Assembly (NCBI GenBank): GCA_964426675.1 | Contig: CAYRRM010000030.1 | Location: forward strand, 1-38,841 | Direction of reading: 5' to 3' | DNA: 38,841 nucleotides | DNA from: DYMC01 sp035406705 | GTDB lineage: Bacteria; Verrucomicrobiota; Lentisphaeria; Victivallales; GWF2-50-93 | In this document: piece after piece, positions 16,274 to 25,343 of the stretch | How the letters are laid out: each line of letters opens with the position of its first letter | Position numbering within the stretch: the first letter of the stretch is position 1 | Made by a program: the position numbers and the translations under genes | The notes under the pieces: generated by a model | The model's input: the letters and a program-made list of their open reading frames with translations, nothing else | Told to the model about the DNA's origin: nothing | Databases searched by the model: none

Positions 16274-16840
16274 ATGTCAATAGCTTTAATTATTTTATTA
16301 GTCATTGTAGGTATAGTTATTCTGTTCATTTTATTTTTCCTTGCAACTTATAATTCAATGGTTGCATTGAGGAATCAAGCCAAAAATGCGTGGGCTCAAA
16401 TTGATGTTCAATTAAAACGCAGACACGATTTAATTCCAAATTTAGTTGAAACAGTTAAAGGATATGCAAAACATGAGAAGGAAACTCTGGATGCGGTAAT
16501 AAAAGCCAGGAATGCGGCAGTAAACGCAAGTGGCGTTGGAAATCAAGCAAAAGCTGAAGGAGAGCTTTCAGGTGTTTTGTCGAGACTTTTTGCTCTGGCG
16601 GAAGCTTACCCTGACTTAAAGGCAAATCAGAATTTTCTTGCGCTGCAAGAAGAACTTTCGTCGACAGAAAATAAAATTTCTTTTGCCAGACAAGCTTACA
16701 ACGATGCAGTGATGATATACAACACAAAGATTCAGATGATACCTGCAAATATTATAGCTGGTATTAGCGGTTTTACTCCTATGGAGTTATTTGAACTAAA
16801 GGATGAATCTCAAAGAAGTGCTCCGCAGGTTAAATTTTAA
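16274..16840 (+). CDS. lemA: LemA family protein
   Basis: A 188-aa protein with one N-terminal membrane helix (about 4-25) and a long antiparallel helical domain. Hallmarks are YNSMVALRNQAKNAWAQIDV, LKRRHDLIPNLVETVKGYAKHE and a terminal FxxMELFEL-type segment (GFTPMELFELKDE). LemA proteins are membrane anchored, mostly extracytoplasmic, and of unclear function. The gene has an AGGAG ribosome binding site and ends the DUF3592 / zinc-ribbon / lemA run. Confidence 0.93.
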   Translation: MSIALIILLVIVGIVILFILFFLATYNSMVALRNQAKNAWAQIDVQLKRRHDLIPNLVETVKGYAKHEKETLDAVIKARNAAVNASGVGNQAKAEGELSGVLSRLFALAEAYPDLKANQNFLALQEELSSTENKISFARQAYNDAVMIYNTKIQMIPANIIAGISGFTPMELFELKDESQRSAPQVKF

Positions 16841-16892
16841 TAGGCATTTTGAGATGGGATTGGAATTTTAGAAGGATGTTTTTTTGTTTCTT

Positions 16893-17810
16893 TTAGATAG
16901 AGTTGAAGAGATCCGGAGTATAAGTTTGTTTTTCTTCTTTTTGTCTTTGGTGTGAATTTTTTTCGAATTCCTGAAGGATGCTTTTAAGTTCTAATTTTCT
17001 GCATATTTCACTAATTTTCTCAAAATCTGCTTTTTCTTTTTTTAATTCATCGAATTGTAAATTAGATGCTGTGTTTGAAATAGGCAATTTAATCAGGGTT
17101 TTATTCTTTTTAAGTTGCTCCGCAGAGGAAATAATAGAATTTTTCACTTTTTCACTTTTTATGGAAGATATATTGGATAGTAGAGATTCAATATTTCTAT
17201 ATTCAGCTAACAATTTTGAAGCTGTTTTGGGTCCAATTCCGGATGCTCCACGAATATTATCGCTGTTATCGCCGATTAGAGAGAGGTAATCCACTATTTG
17301 TTCTGGATAGACTGCGAATTTCACAAAAACTCCATCTTTGTTCATTTCCGAAAGTCCGCCATCTTTTGAACTTACCAGCATTAAAATATTGTCATTGACC
17401 AATTGAGCGAGGTCTTTATCATTACTTACGATATATATTTTTTTTTCATTGAACTTTTGGCATATTGATGCAATTATATCATCTGCTTCTGTGTTATCAA
17501 ATTCAATAATTTTCCACCCAAAGGCTTTGGCGATTTCCTTTATATATGGAAGTTGTTGCAAGAGGTCTGGTGGGGTTGGTGGACGTGTAGCCTTGTATTC
17601 AGGGCTTATTTCGAGGCGTTTTGTGGATTTTCCTTTATCAAATATAACAGCACCGTAGTTAGAGGGGAAGTTTTTTTCAATCATCAGCAAGGTTTTCGAA
17701 AATGCGAAAATCGCATTCGTCAAAATACCGGATGAATTAGTTAGAGGCGGGAGCGCGTAAAATCCCCTATATATATGGGCAAAGGAATCGATTAATATTA
17801 AGTCTGCCAT
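16893..17810 (-). CDS. Stand-alone 5'-3' exonuclease (PolA N-terminal domain type)
   Basis: A 305-aa flap endonuclease-like nuclease equivalent to the N-terminal domain of DNA polymerase I, used for RNA-primer removal and repair. Seen: LILIDSFAHIYRGFYA (metal Asp), VIFDKGKSTKR, the acidic cluster TEADDIIASI, VSNDKDLAQLV, and the helix-hairpin-helix DNA-binding GDNSDNIRGASGIGPKTASKLL. No polymerase domain follows; the gene ends after a charged tail. It starts 2 nt after the SDR gene stop, so both are probably one transcript. The gene contains palindrome copy 5 at 17703. Confidence 0.9.
   Translation of the reverse strand: MADLILIDSFAHIYRGFYALPPLTNSSGILTNAIFAFSKTLLMIEKNFPSNYGAVIFDKGKSTKRLEISPEYKATRPPTPPDLLQQLPYIKEIAKAFGWKIIEFDNTEADDIIASICQKFNEKKIYIVSNDKDLAQLVNDNILMLVSSKDGGLSEMNKDGVFVKFAVYPEQIVDYLSLIGDNSDNIRGASGIGPKTASKLLAEYRNIESLLSNISSIKSEKVKNSIISSAEQLKKNKTLIKLPISNTASNLQFDELKKEKADFEKISEICRKLELKSILQEFEKNSHQRQKEEKQTYTPDLFNSI
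17703..17715. repeat. Iterated palindrome TGCGA-WWW-TCGCA, copy 5
   Basis: TGCGAAAATCGCA in the exonuclease gene, read as Ala-Ile-Phe-Ala. A near copy with one mismatch (TGCGAATTTCACA) lies at 17313-17325 in the same gene. Confidence 0.8.
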
Positions 17811-17812
17811 AA

Positions 17813-18544
17813 TTATTCCGAGCTTTTTTGATTTTTTCTTAGATGTCTACCTGAATCAACAAAGATTGTCTGGCCTGTTATAGAATCATTTTCGAGCAGG
17901 AAAATTACTGCGTCAGTTAAATTTTTCAAAGTTGGTAATTTTTGTAGAGGTGCTGCTTGCGCCGCTTTTTCAAGGGAAAAAGATTTTGTTTTCGATGGAG
18001 GCAAGATTGCTCCCGGAGCGATGGCATTGACGCGGACTTTGGGTGCATATTGCACTGCAAGGAGTTCTGTGGCTGAATGTAAGGCTTTTTTACTCAGCCA
18101 ATATGAGCCGTCAGCACGTTCAAGGTTATTTATTCTGCAATCGAGCATGTTTATTATTGAGCCGGTATTTTTTACTTGCATATAGAAGAGTTTTGAAAGA
18201 AATAATGGAGATAAAAAATTTACTTTGAACTGATTTTCTATATTATCAAAACTTTCTTTTGTAAAATCGTCGGGGAAATAAACAGAAGCATTATTAATCA
18301 GGATATCTACCAAACCTATTTTATCGAAAAAATTGGCTGGGATTTTCCTGTTAAGTTCAAGTTTGACAGCGGAATGACCTGAATTTTTTTGAGAAAGGAT
18401 TTTTAATAGTTTCTTACTTTCCTCTTTTGATTCATTGTAGGAAATTGTAATTATGGCGCCTAATTCTGCAAGGGCAAGCGCAATCTCCCGTCCTATTCTC
18501 AAGGCTCCACCAGTTATAAAAACTCTCTTATTGAGTAGGTTCAT
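17813..18544 (-). CDS. SDR oxidoreductase, pteridine reductase-like
   Basis: A 243-aa short-chain dehydrogenase. The cofactor motif TGGALRIGREIA (about 10-21) has the Arg seen in pteridine reductases (TGxxxRIG). NNASVYFPD and the catalytic SYWLSKKALH (Tyr-x3-Lys) are intact, as is NAIAPGAILPP. FolM/PTR1-like enzymes reduce dihydromonapterin or dihydrofolate, but the assignment within the SDRs is tentative. The ATG at 18544 lacks a Shine-Dalgarno sequence, and a GATAAT box lies about 12 nt upstream, so the mRNA may have almost no leader. It is followed directly by the exonuclease gene. Confidence 0.8.
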   Translation of the reverse strand: MNLLNKRVFITGGALRIGREIALALAELGAIITISYNESKEESKKLLKILSQKNSGHSAVKLELNRKIPANFFDKIGLVDILINNASVYFPDDFTKESFDNIENQFKVNFLSPLFLSKLFYMQVKNTGSIINMLDCRINNLERADGSYWLSKKALHSATELLAVQYAPKVRVNAIAPGAILPPSKTKSFSLEKAAQAAPLQKLPTLKNLTDAVIFLLENDSITGQTIFVDSGRHLRKNQKSSE

Positions 18545-18763
18545 AATTAGTTGAATATTATCGAAAAAATAAAAAAAGCAATAACAAAAACAAAAATAAA
18601 TTGCAAATAAAATTTAAAATATTTATTAGTATTTTTTAGCATTTTAATAATTTTTTGTGTTTTTATCTTTGTATTAAATAAAAAATTAATTATTTTATCT
18701 TTTTTAATAAAACTAATTATTTAATTTTTTGATACGATATTTAGAGATACGAGGGAAATTATT
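18545..18763. other. AT-rich divergent spacer
   Basis: This is a 219-bp spacer between the minus-strand SDR gene and the plus-strand pseudopilin gene. It is extremely AT-rich with many A and T tracts and must hold both promoters. I see no clear -35/-10 pair for the pseudopilin side and no gene or repeat. Confidence 0.4.
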
Positions 18764-19561
18764 ATGAAAAGAAAGTTTACTCTCATAGAATTGTTAGTTG
18801 TAGTAGCCATAATTTTTATTCTTATGGGGCTATTTTTTCCTGCTCTACAAAAGGGAAGGGAAAAGGCAAAGCAAACAGCTTGTATGAACCTTTTGAGGCA
18901 ATATGCTTTAGCAACAGAATATTACACTCACGATTGGGAATATTATCCTGACGCTCAAAGATATCTTTTACCTGAGACGTGTTTTTTATCTTATTTTGCA
19001 AAAGGTAAGGAGACTGTGCCTGAAGATATTGTGAGGTGTCCTGGTGATTTTAGAACAGAGGAATATGGTCGTTTGGGTGAATGTAAACAAGGAAATGTTA
19101 TTGTTAAAGTAAGTATTGGAGTAAATGGAAATAACATATCGGACAGTTTAAGCTGGCGGCGCTTTGGTCCTGTTGAACAATGGATCAGGCCGAGGGATTT
19201 GAAAAACGCACAACCGTCAGAGATTTGTTTGTGGTTGGATTATCAGTTTCAACTTCCATTTGTAAATGGAGAGAATAATCCACTTACTGCACCTGTAGCA
19301 AAAATGGCAACAGTAGGTTCTCTGGGGAGATATGCGTTTCGTCATTTCAATTCAATGAATAGTTCCTTTTTGGATGGTCATGTTGGAAAGGTTAAACTTT
19401 TAAAAAGCACGATAAACTATGGACATGATTTTGCTACTGGAACGAGCTGGACGGCTGGGCAATTACCGAGTCATGTGCGGATTCCATTTGGAGCTCGTCC
19501 TGCAAATGCGACGATGTTTCCGAATGGTTTTCCAAAATCACCAGATGTAAGTTTTGAATAG
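18764..19561 (+). CDS. Type II secretion pseudopilin-like protein (H-x9-DG type)
   Basis: A 265-aa protein with a class III prepilin signal: a short basic leader (MKRK), then FTLIELLVVVAIIFILMG, cleaved before the Phe by prepilin peptidase. The rest is a globular domain with DWEYYPDAQ, a CPGD turn and RHFNSMNSSFLDGHVG (about 195-209). This last is the H-x9-DG element found in the large pseudopilin families of Planctomycetes and Lentisphaerota. It heads a same-strand run with an ABC transporter and an exported toroid protein. A GAGG ribosome binding site lies 9 nt before ATG. No other pilus or type II secretion genes are in the window. Confidence 0.88.
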   Translation: MKRKFTLIELLVVVAIIFILMGLFFPALQKGREKAKQTACMNLLRQYALATEYYTHDWEYYPDAQRYLLPETCFLSYFAKGKETVPEDIVRCPGDFRTEEYGRLGECKQGNVIVKVSIGVNGNNISDSLSWRRFGPVEQWIRPRDLKNAQPSEICLWLDYQFQLPFVNGENNPLTAPVAKMATVGSLGRYAFRHFNSMNSSFLDGHVGKVKLLKSTINYGHDFATGTSWTAGQLPSHVRIPFGARPANATMFPNGFPKSPDVSFE

Positions 19562-19584
19562 GAAAGGATGTTATATAACTAACT

Positions 19585-20181
19585 ATGTATTACAAGGACC
19601 TGAAAATAAAATTAAATGAGGCTAAAAAGAAGCAAATAGAACAAGAATTAAAGTCTCATATTGCTGAAAAAAGAAATTTAATCACGAGCGCAGAGAAAAG
19701 ATTAAAACAAGCTTCAGAATTAAGTCAAAGAGCAGATAGGAGAAAATATATTTTTAAAATGCTATCTAAAGTAATTGTTTGTGTATTCTTAATCTTTGCT
19801 TTCGCAATAGGAATGACAAAAATTACTTTTTCAATTTTGAACAGGGGAAAGTATATCATTCAAGAGAGGACATTACAACAGGAATATTTATTATCTACTG
19901 ATGTTAGCAGAAAATATCCTGATCTTAAAAACTTCATCAAAAACATATTATCAGGAGAGTTAGATAATCATTTTCTGAGGTTATCCTCTGATAAAGAAAC
20001 TAAGGACTGTATAACCTATTTAAGATCTAAGAATTTTGAGATACTATCTGTGGAAATAGACAAAAATAATAATTTATATTTTGTTATGTGTGATTTTGGA
20101 GAGAATGGGTATTTTTATTTCAGGTTAAAGCCGGGGAGAAAGCAGTCTTTTGATCTTATTTCAATAGAACCTTTTTCATAG
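19585..20181 (+). CDS. Single-pass membrane protein with N-terminal coiled coil
   Basis: No family recognised. The 198-aa protein has a highly charged helical region at residues 1-52 (KIKLNEAKKKQIEQELKSHI...), a membrane helix at about 60-80 (VIVCVFLIFAFAIGMTKITF) and an extracytoplasmic domain of about 110 residues. The positive residues before the helix suggest the N-terminus is cytoplasmic. It lies between the pseudopilin and the ABC ATPase genes with a 9-nt gap to the latter, so it is probably an accessory part of that system. Confidence 0.65.
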   Translation: MYYKDLKIKLNEAKKKQIEQELKSHIAEKRNLITSAEKRLKQASELSQRADRRKYIFKMLSKVIVCVFLIFAFAIGMTKITFSILNRGKYIIQERTLQQEYLLSTDVSRKYPDLKNFIKNILSGELDNHFLRLSSDKETKDCITYLRSKNFEILSVEIDKNNNLYFVMCDFGENGYFYFRLKPGRKQSFDLISIEPFS

Positions 20182-20190
20182 GATAAAAAA

Positions 20191-20973
20191 ATGGAAAAAA
20201 ATGGAGGAAAAATGACTTACAGTGAATTTCCTGTAGTTTTAGAAAGCGTTTCCAAGAGTTTTAAACAAGGAGAAAACAGGGTAAATGCATTAAAGAATAT
20301 TTCGGTGAAGATAAAAGAAGGTGATTTTGTTGCAATAATGGGGGCTAGTGGTTCAGGAAAGAGTACTTTTTTACATGTTTTAGCTGGTCTTACTCGCGCT
20401 GATTCAGGAAAAATATTTATCGCATCTAAAGATATTAATTTATTATCTGATAGAGAGTTAACTATTTTCAGGCGTAAAAACATAGGAATAGTATTTCAGG
20501 CATATAATTTAATACCGACACTTTCAGCAAAAGATAATATTTTATTGCCTTATTATGTTGATTTGAGGAACAGTAATAAAATACCTCCAGAATTTGATGA
20601 ACTTGTAGAAAAACTTGGGCTTCGAAATAGACTACATCATTGCCCCGATGCTATGAGTGGAGGTGAACAGCAAAGGGTTGCGATAGCAAGGGCGCTTATA
20701 AATCAGCCTCAAATAGTTCTTGCTGATGAGCCTACAGGCAGTCTTGATTCAGTAAATGGGCAGGAATTTTGTAAATTGTTAAAAAAATTTTCTGATGAAG
20801 ATAAAAAGACGATTATTGTTGTTACTCACGAGCCTTCTGTAGCGATATGGGCGCGCAGAATAATGATTTTGAAGGATGGTGAATTTATAGATGAATTTGA
20901 TTCTTCATCCTTTCATGATGTGCACTTACTCGCGGCGCGTTATCAGGAATCATTAGAGAAAAAGTGTGCATAA
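20191..20973 (+). CDS. ABC transporter ATP-binding protein (LolD/MacB type)
   Basis: A 260-aa ATPase with Walker A GASGSGKST (about 51-59), Q-loop VFQAYNLIPTLSA, signature MSGGEQQRVAIARAL, Walker B IVLADEPTGSLDS and H-loop VVTHEP. The 'DEPTGSLDS' wording is typical of the MacB/LolD/FtsE group, which drives FtsX-fold permeases as mechanotransmission machines and does not move substrate through a channel. The downstream gene encodes such a permease. Two starts are credible: ATG 20191 (AGGA 7 nt upstream) and ATG 20212 (GGAGG 4 nt upstream). Confidence 0.93.
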   Translation: MEKNGGKMTYSEFPVVLESVSKSFKQGENRVNALKNISVKIKEGDFVAIMGASGSGKSTFLHVLAGLTRADSGKIFIASKDINLLSDRELTIFRRKNIGIVFQAYNLIPTLSAKDNILLPYYVDLRNSNKIPPEFDELVEKLGLRNRLHHCPDAMSGGEQQRVAIARALINQPQIVLADEPTGSLDSVNGQEFCKLLKKFSDEDKKTIIVVTHEPSVAIWARRIMILKDGEFIDEFDSSSFHDVHLLAARYQESLEKKCA

Positions 20974-20998
20974 GAGCAAATAGTGGAGGGTTGAATTT

Positions 20999-23947
20999 AT
21001 GAAAATGATTTTGAAATTGATTTTTTCTGGAATTTTTAAACATCCAGCAAGGCTGATTTTTTGCTGTTTAGCGATGATAGCATCTTCAGGTATAGTTGTT
21101 TGGATAGTAAGCGGTTACGATGCATTGCTTGGTCAGTTTAAAAGTTCGGCCAGGATATCTCTTGGCAGATATCATATGATGATAGTTCCTAAATCGTCAA
21201 AGAATCCAATTATTGATAAAAAAATTTTTGAAGATATAAAAAGAGATAATGAGATTTCAGAAATAGAACCCGTGATGCAATGTCTTGCATCGGTAAGTAG
21301 ATCTGATGGTTTTACTGGTGCTCCACTTTTCCCCCAAATTGATGAGAAGTCAAATATAGGACCGCGGCAAAGATTTGACAAGAATTTAACACCTGGGAAA
21401 AATACTTTTTCAAAAAAGGAGGTGGAAAGAAAATCAGAAAATAGGCAAGATACTGGAAGTAAAGGAACTATGCAAATGCCACAGAAAAGAGAAAATCCGA
21501 TAAAAAGAATGAGGTCCTTTGCCAAACCTGTAATTGTTGGAATAGATGCAGGAAAACCACCTATTGACTTAAAGGCAGGTTTATGGCTTGAGCCAGGCTC
21601 TTCGGAAAATGAAGCTGTAATTAGTTCTGGACTTGCGGATAAATTGGAAGTCGAAGTAGGGGATAAATTACTTGTTAAAAGCTCCAACGGTGAATTTTCC
21701 CTTAAGATTATAGGAATACTTGAACAACAACGTTTTCCTATACAGTTGGACAGAGATTTTTTAGCGCCAGATCTTCTTTCTCGTTCTCCTGCTATTTTGC
21801 CAGTATATGTTCCAATGAGATTAGCTGAGAAAATTAATAATGGAGAGAAGAAAATATCTATCATTTATCTGATTTTAAAAGATAATGTCAGTCCCATAGA
21901 TTTTATGGAAAAATGGAGAAAAAATCTCATTTCAAGTGGAGATAAAGCAGAAATTTATTCTTTAAAAGATATTGAAGGGACAATGGAAAGAAATCGAATG
22001 GCATATTCGGTAAAGATGCAAGCATATTCGGCTACTGCACTTTCTCTTATGGCATCGATTTTCATAATATTTACTACTTTAAATATGGGGGTTCATGAAA
22101 GAATCCGTCAATTTGCAATTTTACGAATTGTTGCTTTCACGCGTTTGCAGGTTGCAATGATGATTATTATTGAAAGCCTCTTTTTAGGTTTTATCGGATG
22201 GTTTGGAGGTTTGTTAAGTGGTCTTATTTTATTGAATTTGCTCCAACGATCTCATCCAGAATTATTTCAATATGGCGTTAGTCTTGGAACTTTTTGTGTT
22301 AGTCTTTCTGGGATAAGTGCCTTTGGTGGGGCCCTTGCAGCTTCAATAATACCTGCGGTCAAAGTTGCAAAACTGAATCCAATAGATGTGTTTACTCCGT
22401 CTATTTCTTATAAGAAAGCTCAAATACATTTTTCTCTTTTTCTATGGGCTATAATATTAATAGCTTTAAATCCATTGCTATTTTCTATATTGCCATTATC
22501 TGAGGACAACAAATATCCTTTAATTATTGCTGGTTTTATTTTTATGGGTATTGGTTTTATTCTCTTAATACCAATACTGATTATTATCGTAGAAAAGGCT
22601 TTTCTACCGATTATATCAAGATTTTTACTTTTACATTCTGCTTTGCTAAATTCCCAACTTACGATTAATTTATGGAGGACATTTGGCACAACAGTATCAC
22701 TTTCGATTGGACTTTCTCTTTACATTGCCACAGTTACGTGGGGTTATTCAATGCTGCAACCATTTATACCGGGAGAATGGGTTCCTGATATGTTACTTTT
22801 TTTTCGCAAGGGAGGACTTCTCCAGTTTGAAATAGAAAATGTGCGCTTAATAAAAGGAATAAAGGCGGAAAAATGTGTCCCACTCGCGGTAGAACAACCT
22901 AAATTGGCAGATGACATCACCCATAGCGAGGAAAAAAGTTCCGTAACCAGGCAGGATAACGTTATAATTATAGGGATTGATCCTGAAATTGCATTTTCTG
23001 GAGACTCCCCATTATTGCCATTAAAGTTTATAAATAGTTCCGCCAACGAGGTTGTAGCTTTACTTAAAAAAGGAAGATATTGCATTGTTCCTGATCATTT
23101 TTTAAAGGCAAGTAAACTTAAGGTCGGAGATAAATTTACAATGATACCACCAGAATCTCCCAACCCAGTAGAATATATTATCGCAGGAGCAGTTTCCCTG
23201 CCTGGTTGGCATTGGATGACAAAATTTTCTGGTCTCAGAAGGCGTAGTGGGCGAACTGCAGCAATGATTTTTGCTGATTATGAGACAGTAAGAAGTGATT
23301 TTAAGATAGAAAAGATAAACTTTATATGGACGAATATAGAAAAAAATGCGGATATAGAAAAAATAGGATTAGCTGTTCAGGAAATAGCCGATCGTAATCT
23401 TGGGCCTGATCAACCAGTAAACATGCAAGGTATGTGGAATTTTGGAGCAAGGAATTATGGAAAATCATTGCGTATTACACTCCCTATTGATATTAGAGAA
23501 AGAATTAATTCAAGAGCTGATGGGATGATATGGGCAATGTGCCAACTTCCATTGATAACTTTGTTAATTTCATCTTTTGCTGTTATTAATACAGTCCTCG
23601 CTTCAGTCAGGGCGCGCCGGTGGGAAATGGGAGTTTTGCGGGCTATTGGAGTTACGCGTTTTGAACTTATCAGATTAATTCTTGCGGAAGTTATTATGAT
23701 AGCAATAGTTGCTTCGTTGCTTAGTCTTATTTTTGGAGTTCTATCAGGGTATTCAGGTGTAACTGTTTCACAATTTAGCAGTTTCTTTGGCGGGCTTACC
23801 ACAAGTCTTTATATTCCATTCAAGAAAATATTTATATGTATAGGTTTTACTATTTTACTTTCAATTATCGCTGCAATTTTACCGGCAATTTACACAGGTA
23901 AGAGTGAAATATTAAGACTATTAAATGAAGGTAGAGCCTGTATGTAA
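20999..23947 (+). CDS. Double FtsX-domain ABC permease (MacB/LolCE superfamily)
   Basis: A 982-aa permease that contains two FtsX-type modules in one chain. The first membrane helix is near residues 16-37, then a large extracytoplasmic domain follows, with a charged insertion (about 115-175, rich in Lys, Arg and Glu). Further helices lie near 345-415, 479-535 and 557-580, then a second extracytoplasmic domain (about 590-840), then three C-terminal helices (about 849-970) with RRWEMGVLRAIGVTRFELIRL, an FtsX signature. This layout resembles the DUF214-type permeases. It has GGAGG 8 nt upstream and follows its ATPase by 25 nt. The cargo is unknown; candidates are the exported toroid protein encoded next or a lipoprotein. 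Confidence 0.88.
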   Translation: MKMILKLIFSGIFKHPARLIFCCLAMIASSGIVVWIVSGYDALLGQFKSSARISLGRYHMMIVPKSSKNPIIDKKIFEDIKRDNEISEIEPVMQCLASVSRSDGFTGAPLFPQIDEKSNIGPRQRFDKNLTPGKNTFSKKEVERKSENRQDTGSKGTMQMPQKRENPIKRMRSFAKPVIVGIDAGKPPIDLKAGLWLEPGSSENEAVISSGLADKLEVEVGDKLLVKSSNGEFSLKIIGILEQQRFPIQLDRDFLAPDLLSRSPAILPVYVPMRLAEKINNGEKKISIIYLILKDNVSPIDFMEKWRKNLISSGDKAEIYSLKDIEGTMERNRMAYSVKMQAYSATALSLMASIFIIFTTLNMGVHERIRQFAILRIVAFTRLQVAMMIIIESLFLGFIGWFGGLLSGLILLNLLQRSHPELFQYGVSLGTFCVSLSGISAFGGALAASIIPAVKVAKLNPIDVFTPSISYKKAQIHFSLFLWAIILIALNPLLFSILPLSEDNKYPLIIAGFIFMGIGFILLIPILIIIVEKAFLPIISRFLLLHSALLNSQLTINLWRTFGTTVSLSIGLSLYIATVTWGYSMLQPFIPGEWVPDMLLFFRKGGLLQFEIENVRLIKGIKAEKCVPLAVEQPKLADDITHSEEKSSVTRQDNVIIIGIDPEIAFSGDSPLLPLKFINSSANEVVALLKKGRYCIVPDHFLKASKLKVGDKFTMIPPESPNPVEYIIAGAVSLPGWHWMTKFSGLRRRSGRTAAMIFADYETVRSDFKIEKINFIWTNIEKNADIEKIGLAVQEIADRNLGPDQPVNMQGMWNFGARNYGKSLRITLPIDIRERINSRADGMIWAMCQLPLITLLISSFAVINTVLASVRARRWEMGVLRAIGVTRFELIRLILAEVIMIAIVASLLSLIFGVLSGYSGVTVSQFSSFFGGLTTSLYIPFKKIFICIGFTILLSIIAAILPAIYTGKSEILRLLNEGRACM

Positions 23948-23965
23948 AAAAAAAGGAGTAAAGAA

Positions 23966-25186
23966 ATGAAAAATAAATTAAATTGTACTTTGATAAAGAT
24001 ATCAGTGATATCAATATTTTTTTTATCTTTTTTTTGCCTTTCTCATACTCAAGAAATCGTAGAAAAAAATGAAGAAATTAAAAAAATTAACCTGTCTTCT
24101 CAATCTGTAAAGTTAGCAAATGACCTAATTCAAAGAGGAGTAAACTTCCTTACAGATAATCAAAAACCAGATGGTTCATGGTGTGAACATCCTGGAATAA
24201 CAGGACTAGTTTGTATCGCTTTATATAACAGCAAAACCACTAACAATCTTGAATTAAAGGAAAATGCGATAAAAAAAGGCAGAAAATATATGTTATATTT
24301 TGTTCAAAAAGATGGTTCTATATGGATGGCAGGAAAAGAACGAGAATTTCCAGTATATACAACCTCAATAGTTCTCGTAGCTCTTGCAACATTAAATAAT
24401 CCTGAAGATATAGAGATTATGAAGAATGCACGAAAATTTCTTCTAAACTGTCAGCTTACTCAAAATAATCCAGAATATCCAACACCTGAAGATAGCGATT
24501 CGTTCGGTGGATTTAGTTATGGTCCAGATGGACCTCCCCGTTCTGATTTATCAAACACACAATGGGTACTCGAAGCATTATATATGACAGAACACCTTGA
24601 CAAAGAACCTTACAATAATAATCCTGAGGTGCAGAAGAAATCAAAATTAGCATGGAGTAATGCTGTGAAATTTTTGAGTCGTTTGCAGAACCTCCCCGAA
24701 TCAAATGATCAGGCATGGGTTGTAAAAGACCCTAATGATCCTCAAAAAGGTGGTTTTGTATACATTTCTCCAGAAAAGATGAGAGAAGGCAAAAAATCTC
24801 TCAGAACATATGGTAGTATGACTTATGCCGGGCTAAAAAGTATGATTTATGCTCAATTGAAAAAGGATGATCCACGAATAAAAGCTGCCATTGAATGGGC
24901 GGAAAGAAACTATACTCTCGATGAAAATCCTGGTATGGGAGAAGAGGGACATTATTACTATTTGCATACTTTTGCAAAAGCTCATTCTGTATACGGAGAA
25001 GATATAATAAAAAGTTCTGATGGGAAATTAAGGAATTGGCGTGAAGATATTATACGAAAATTATCTGAATTACAGAGAGAAAATGGTTCATGGTATAATC
25101 AAAATGGTAGATGGATGGAATCTGTCCCTGAACTCGTAACCGCTTACTCACTCATTGCGCTTGAACTTGCTTTAAATAAAAAATAA
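23966..25186 (+). CDS. Exported prenyltransferase/squalene-oxidase repeat protein (alpha-alpha toroid)
   Basis: A 406-aa protein with a signal peptide (about residues 1-28, hydrophobic ISVISIFFLSFFCLS). The mature part has repeats of the terpenoid-cyclase/prenyltransferase toroid: QKPDGSW (about 64-70), KDGSIWM (about 112), GGFSYGPDG, GSMTYAGLKSMIY and ENGSWYN (about 372). I see no DxDD proton-donor motif of squalene-hopene cyclases, so a binding or structural role is likelier than cyclisation. It ends the cassette that starts at the pseudopilin gene and lies 19 nt after the permease. Similar exported toroid proteins are common in Planctomycetes-like bacteria. The function is unknown. Confidence 0.8.
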   Translation: MKNKLNCTLIKISVISIFFLSFFCLSHTQEIVEKNEEIKKINLSSQSVKLANDLIQRGVNFLTDNQKPDGSWCEHPGITGLVCIALYNSKTTNNLELKENAIKKGRKYMLYFVQKDGSIWMAGKEREFPVYTTSIVLVALATLNNPEDIEIMKNARKFLLNCQLTQNNPEYPTPEDSDSFGGFSYGPDGPPRSDLSNTQWVLEALYMTEHLDKEPYNNNPEVQKKSKLAWSNAVKFLSRLQNLPESNDQAWVVKDPNDPQKGGFVYISPEKMREGKKSLRTYGSMTYAGLKSMIYAQLKKDDPRIKAAIEWAERNYTLDENPGMGEEGHYYYLHTFAKAHSVYGEDIIKSSDGKLRNWREDIIRKLSELQRENGSWYNQNGRWMESVPELVTAYSLIALELALNKK

Positions 25187-25306
25187 ATCAGATACATTTG
25201 AGCATTAGCAGATAATTGCAGTAATTAACTGAAAACGTTTCATAAGACTTTCCATTTTCATCAATCTATTTTCTGTTTTTTTTCAATAATTAAGAGGATT
25301 TTTTAC
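25187..25306. other. Spacer with weak imperfect hairpin
   Basis: The spacer follows the toroid-protein gene. An imperfect hairpin (CAGATAATT...AATTAACTG, near 25209-25231) lacks a following T-run, so it is at best a weak terminator. No gene is seen. Confidence 0.3.
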
Positions 25307-25334
25307 TTGATTTGAATATTTTAGGGCTTATAAT
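25307..25334 (+). promoter_or_regulatory. Promoter with -10 box 9 nt before the start codon
   Basis: TTGATT (25307-25312) and TATAAT (25329-25334) are 16 nt apart. The ATG follows the -10 box after only 9 nt, so transcription would start within a few bases of the start codon. The gene has no Shine-Dalgarno sequence, consistent with a leaderless mRNA. Confidence 0.65.
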
Positions 25335-25343
25335 AAGTCTATT

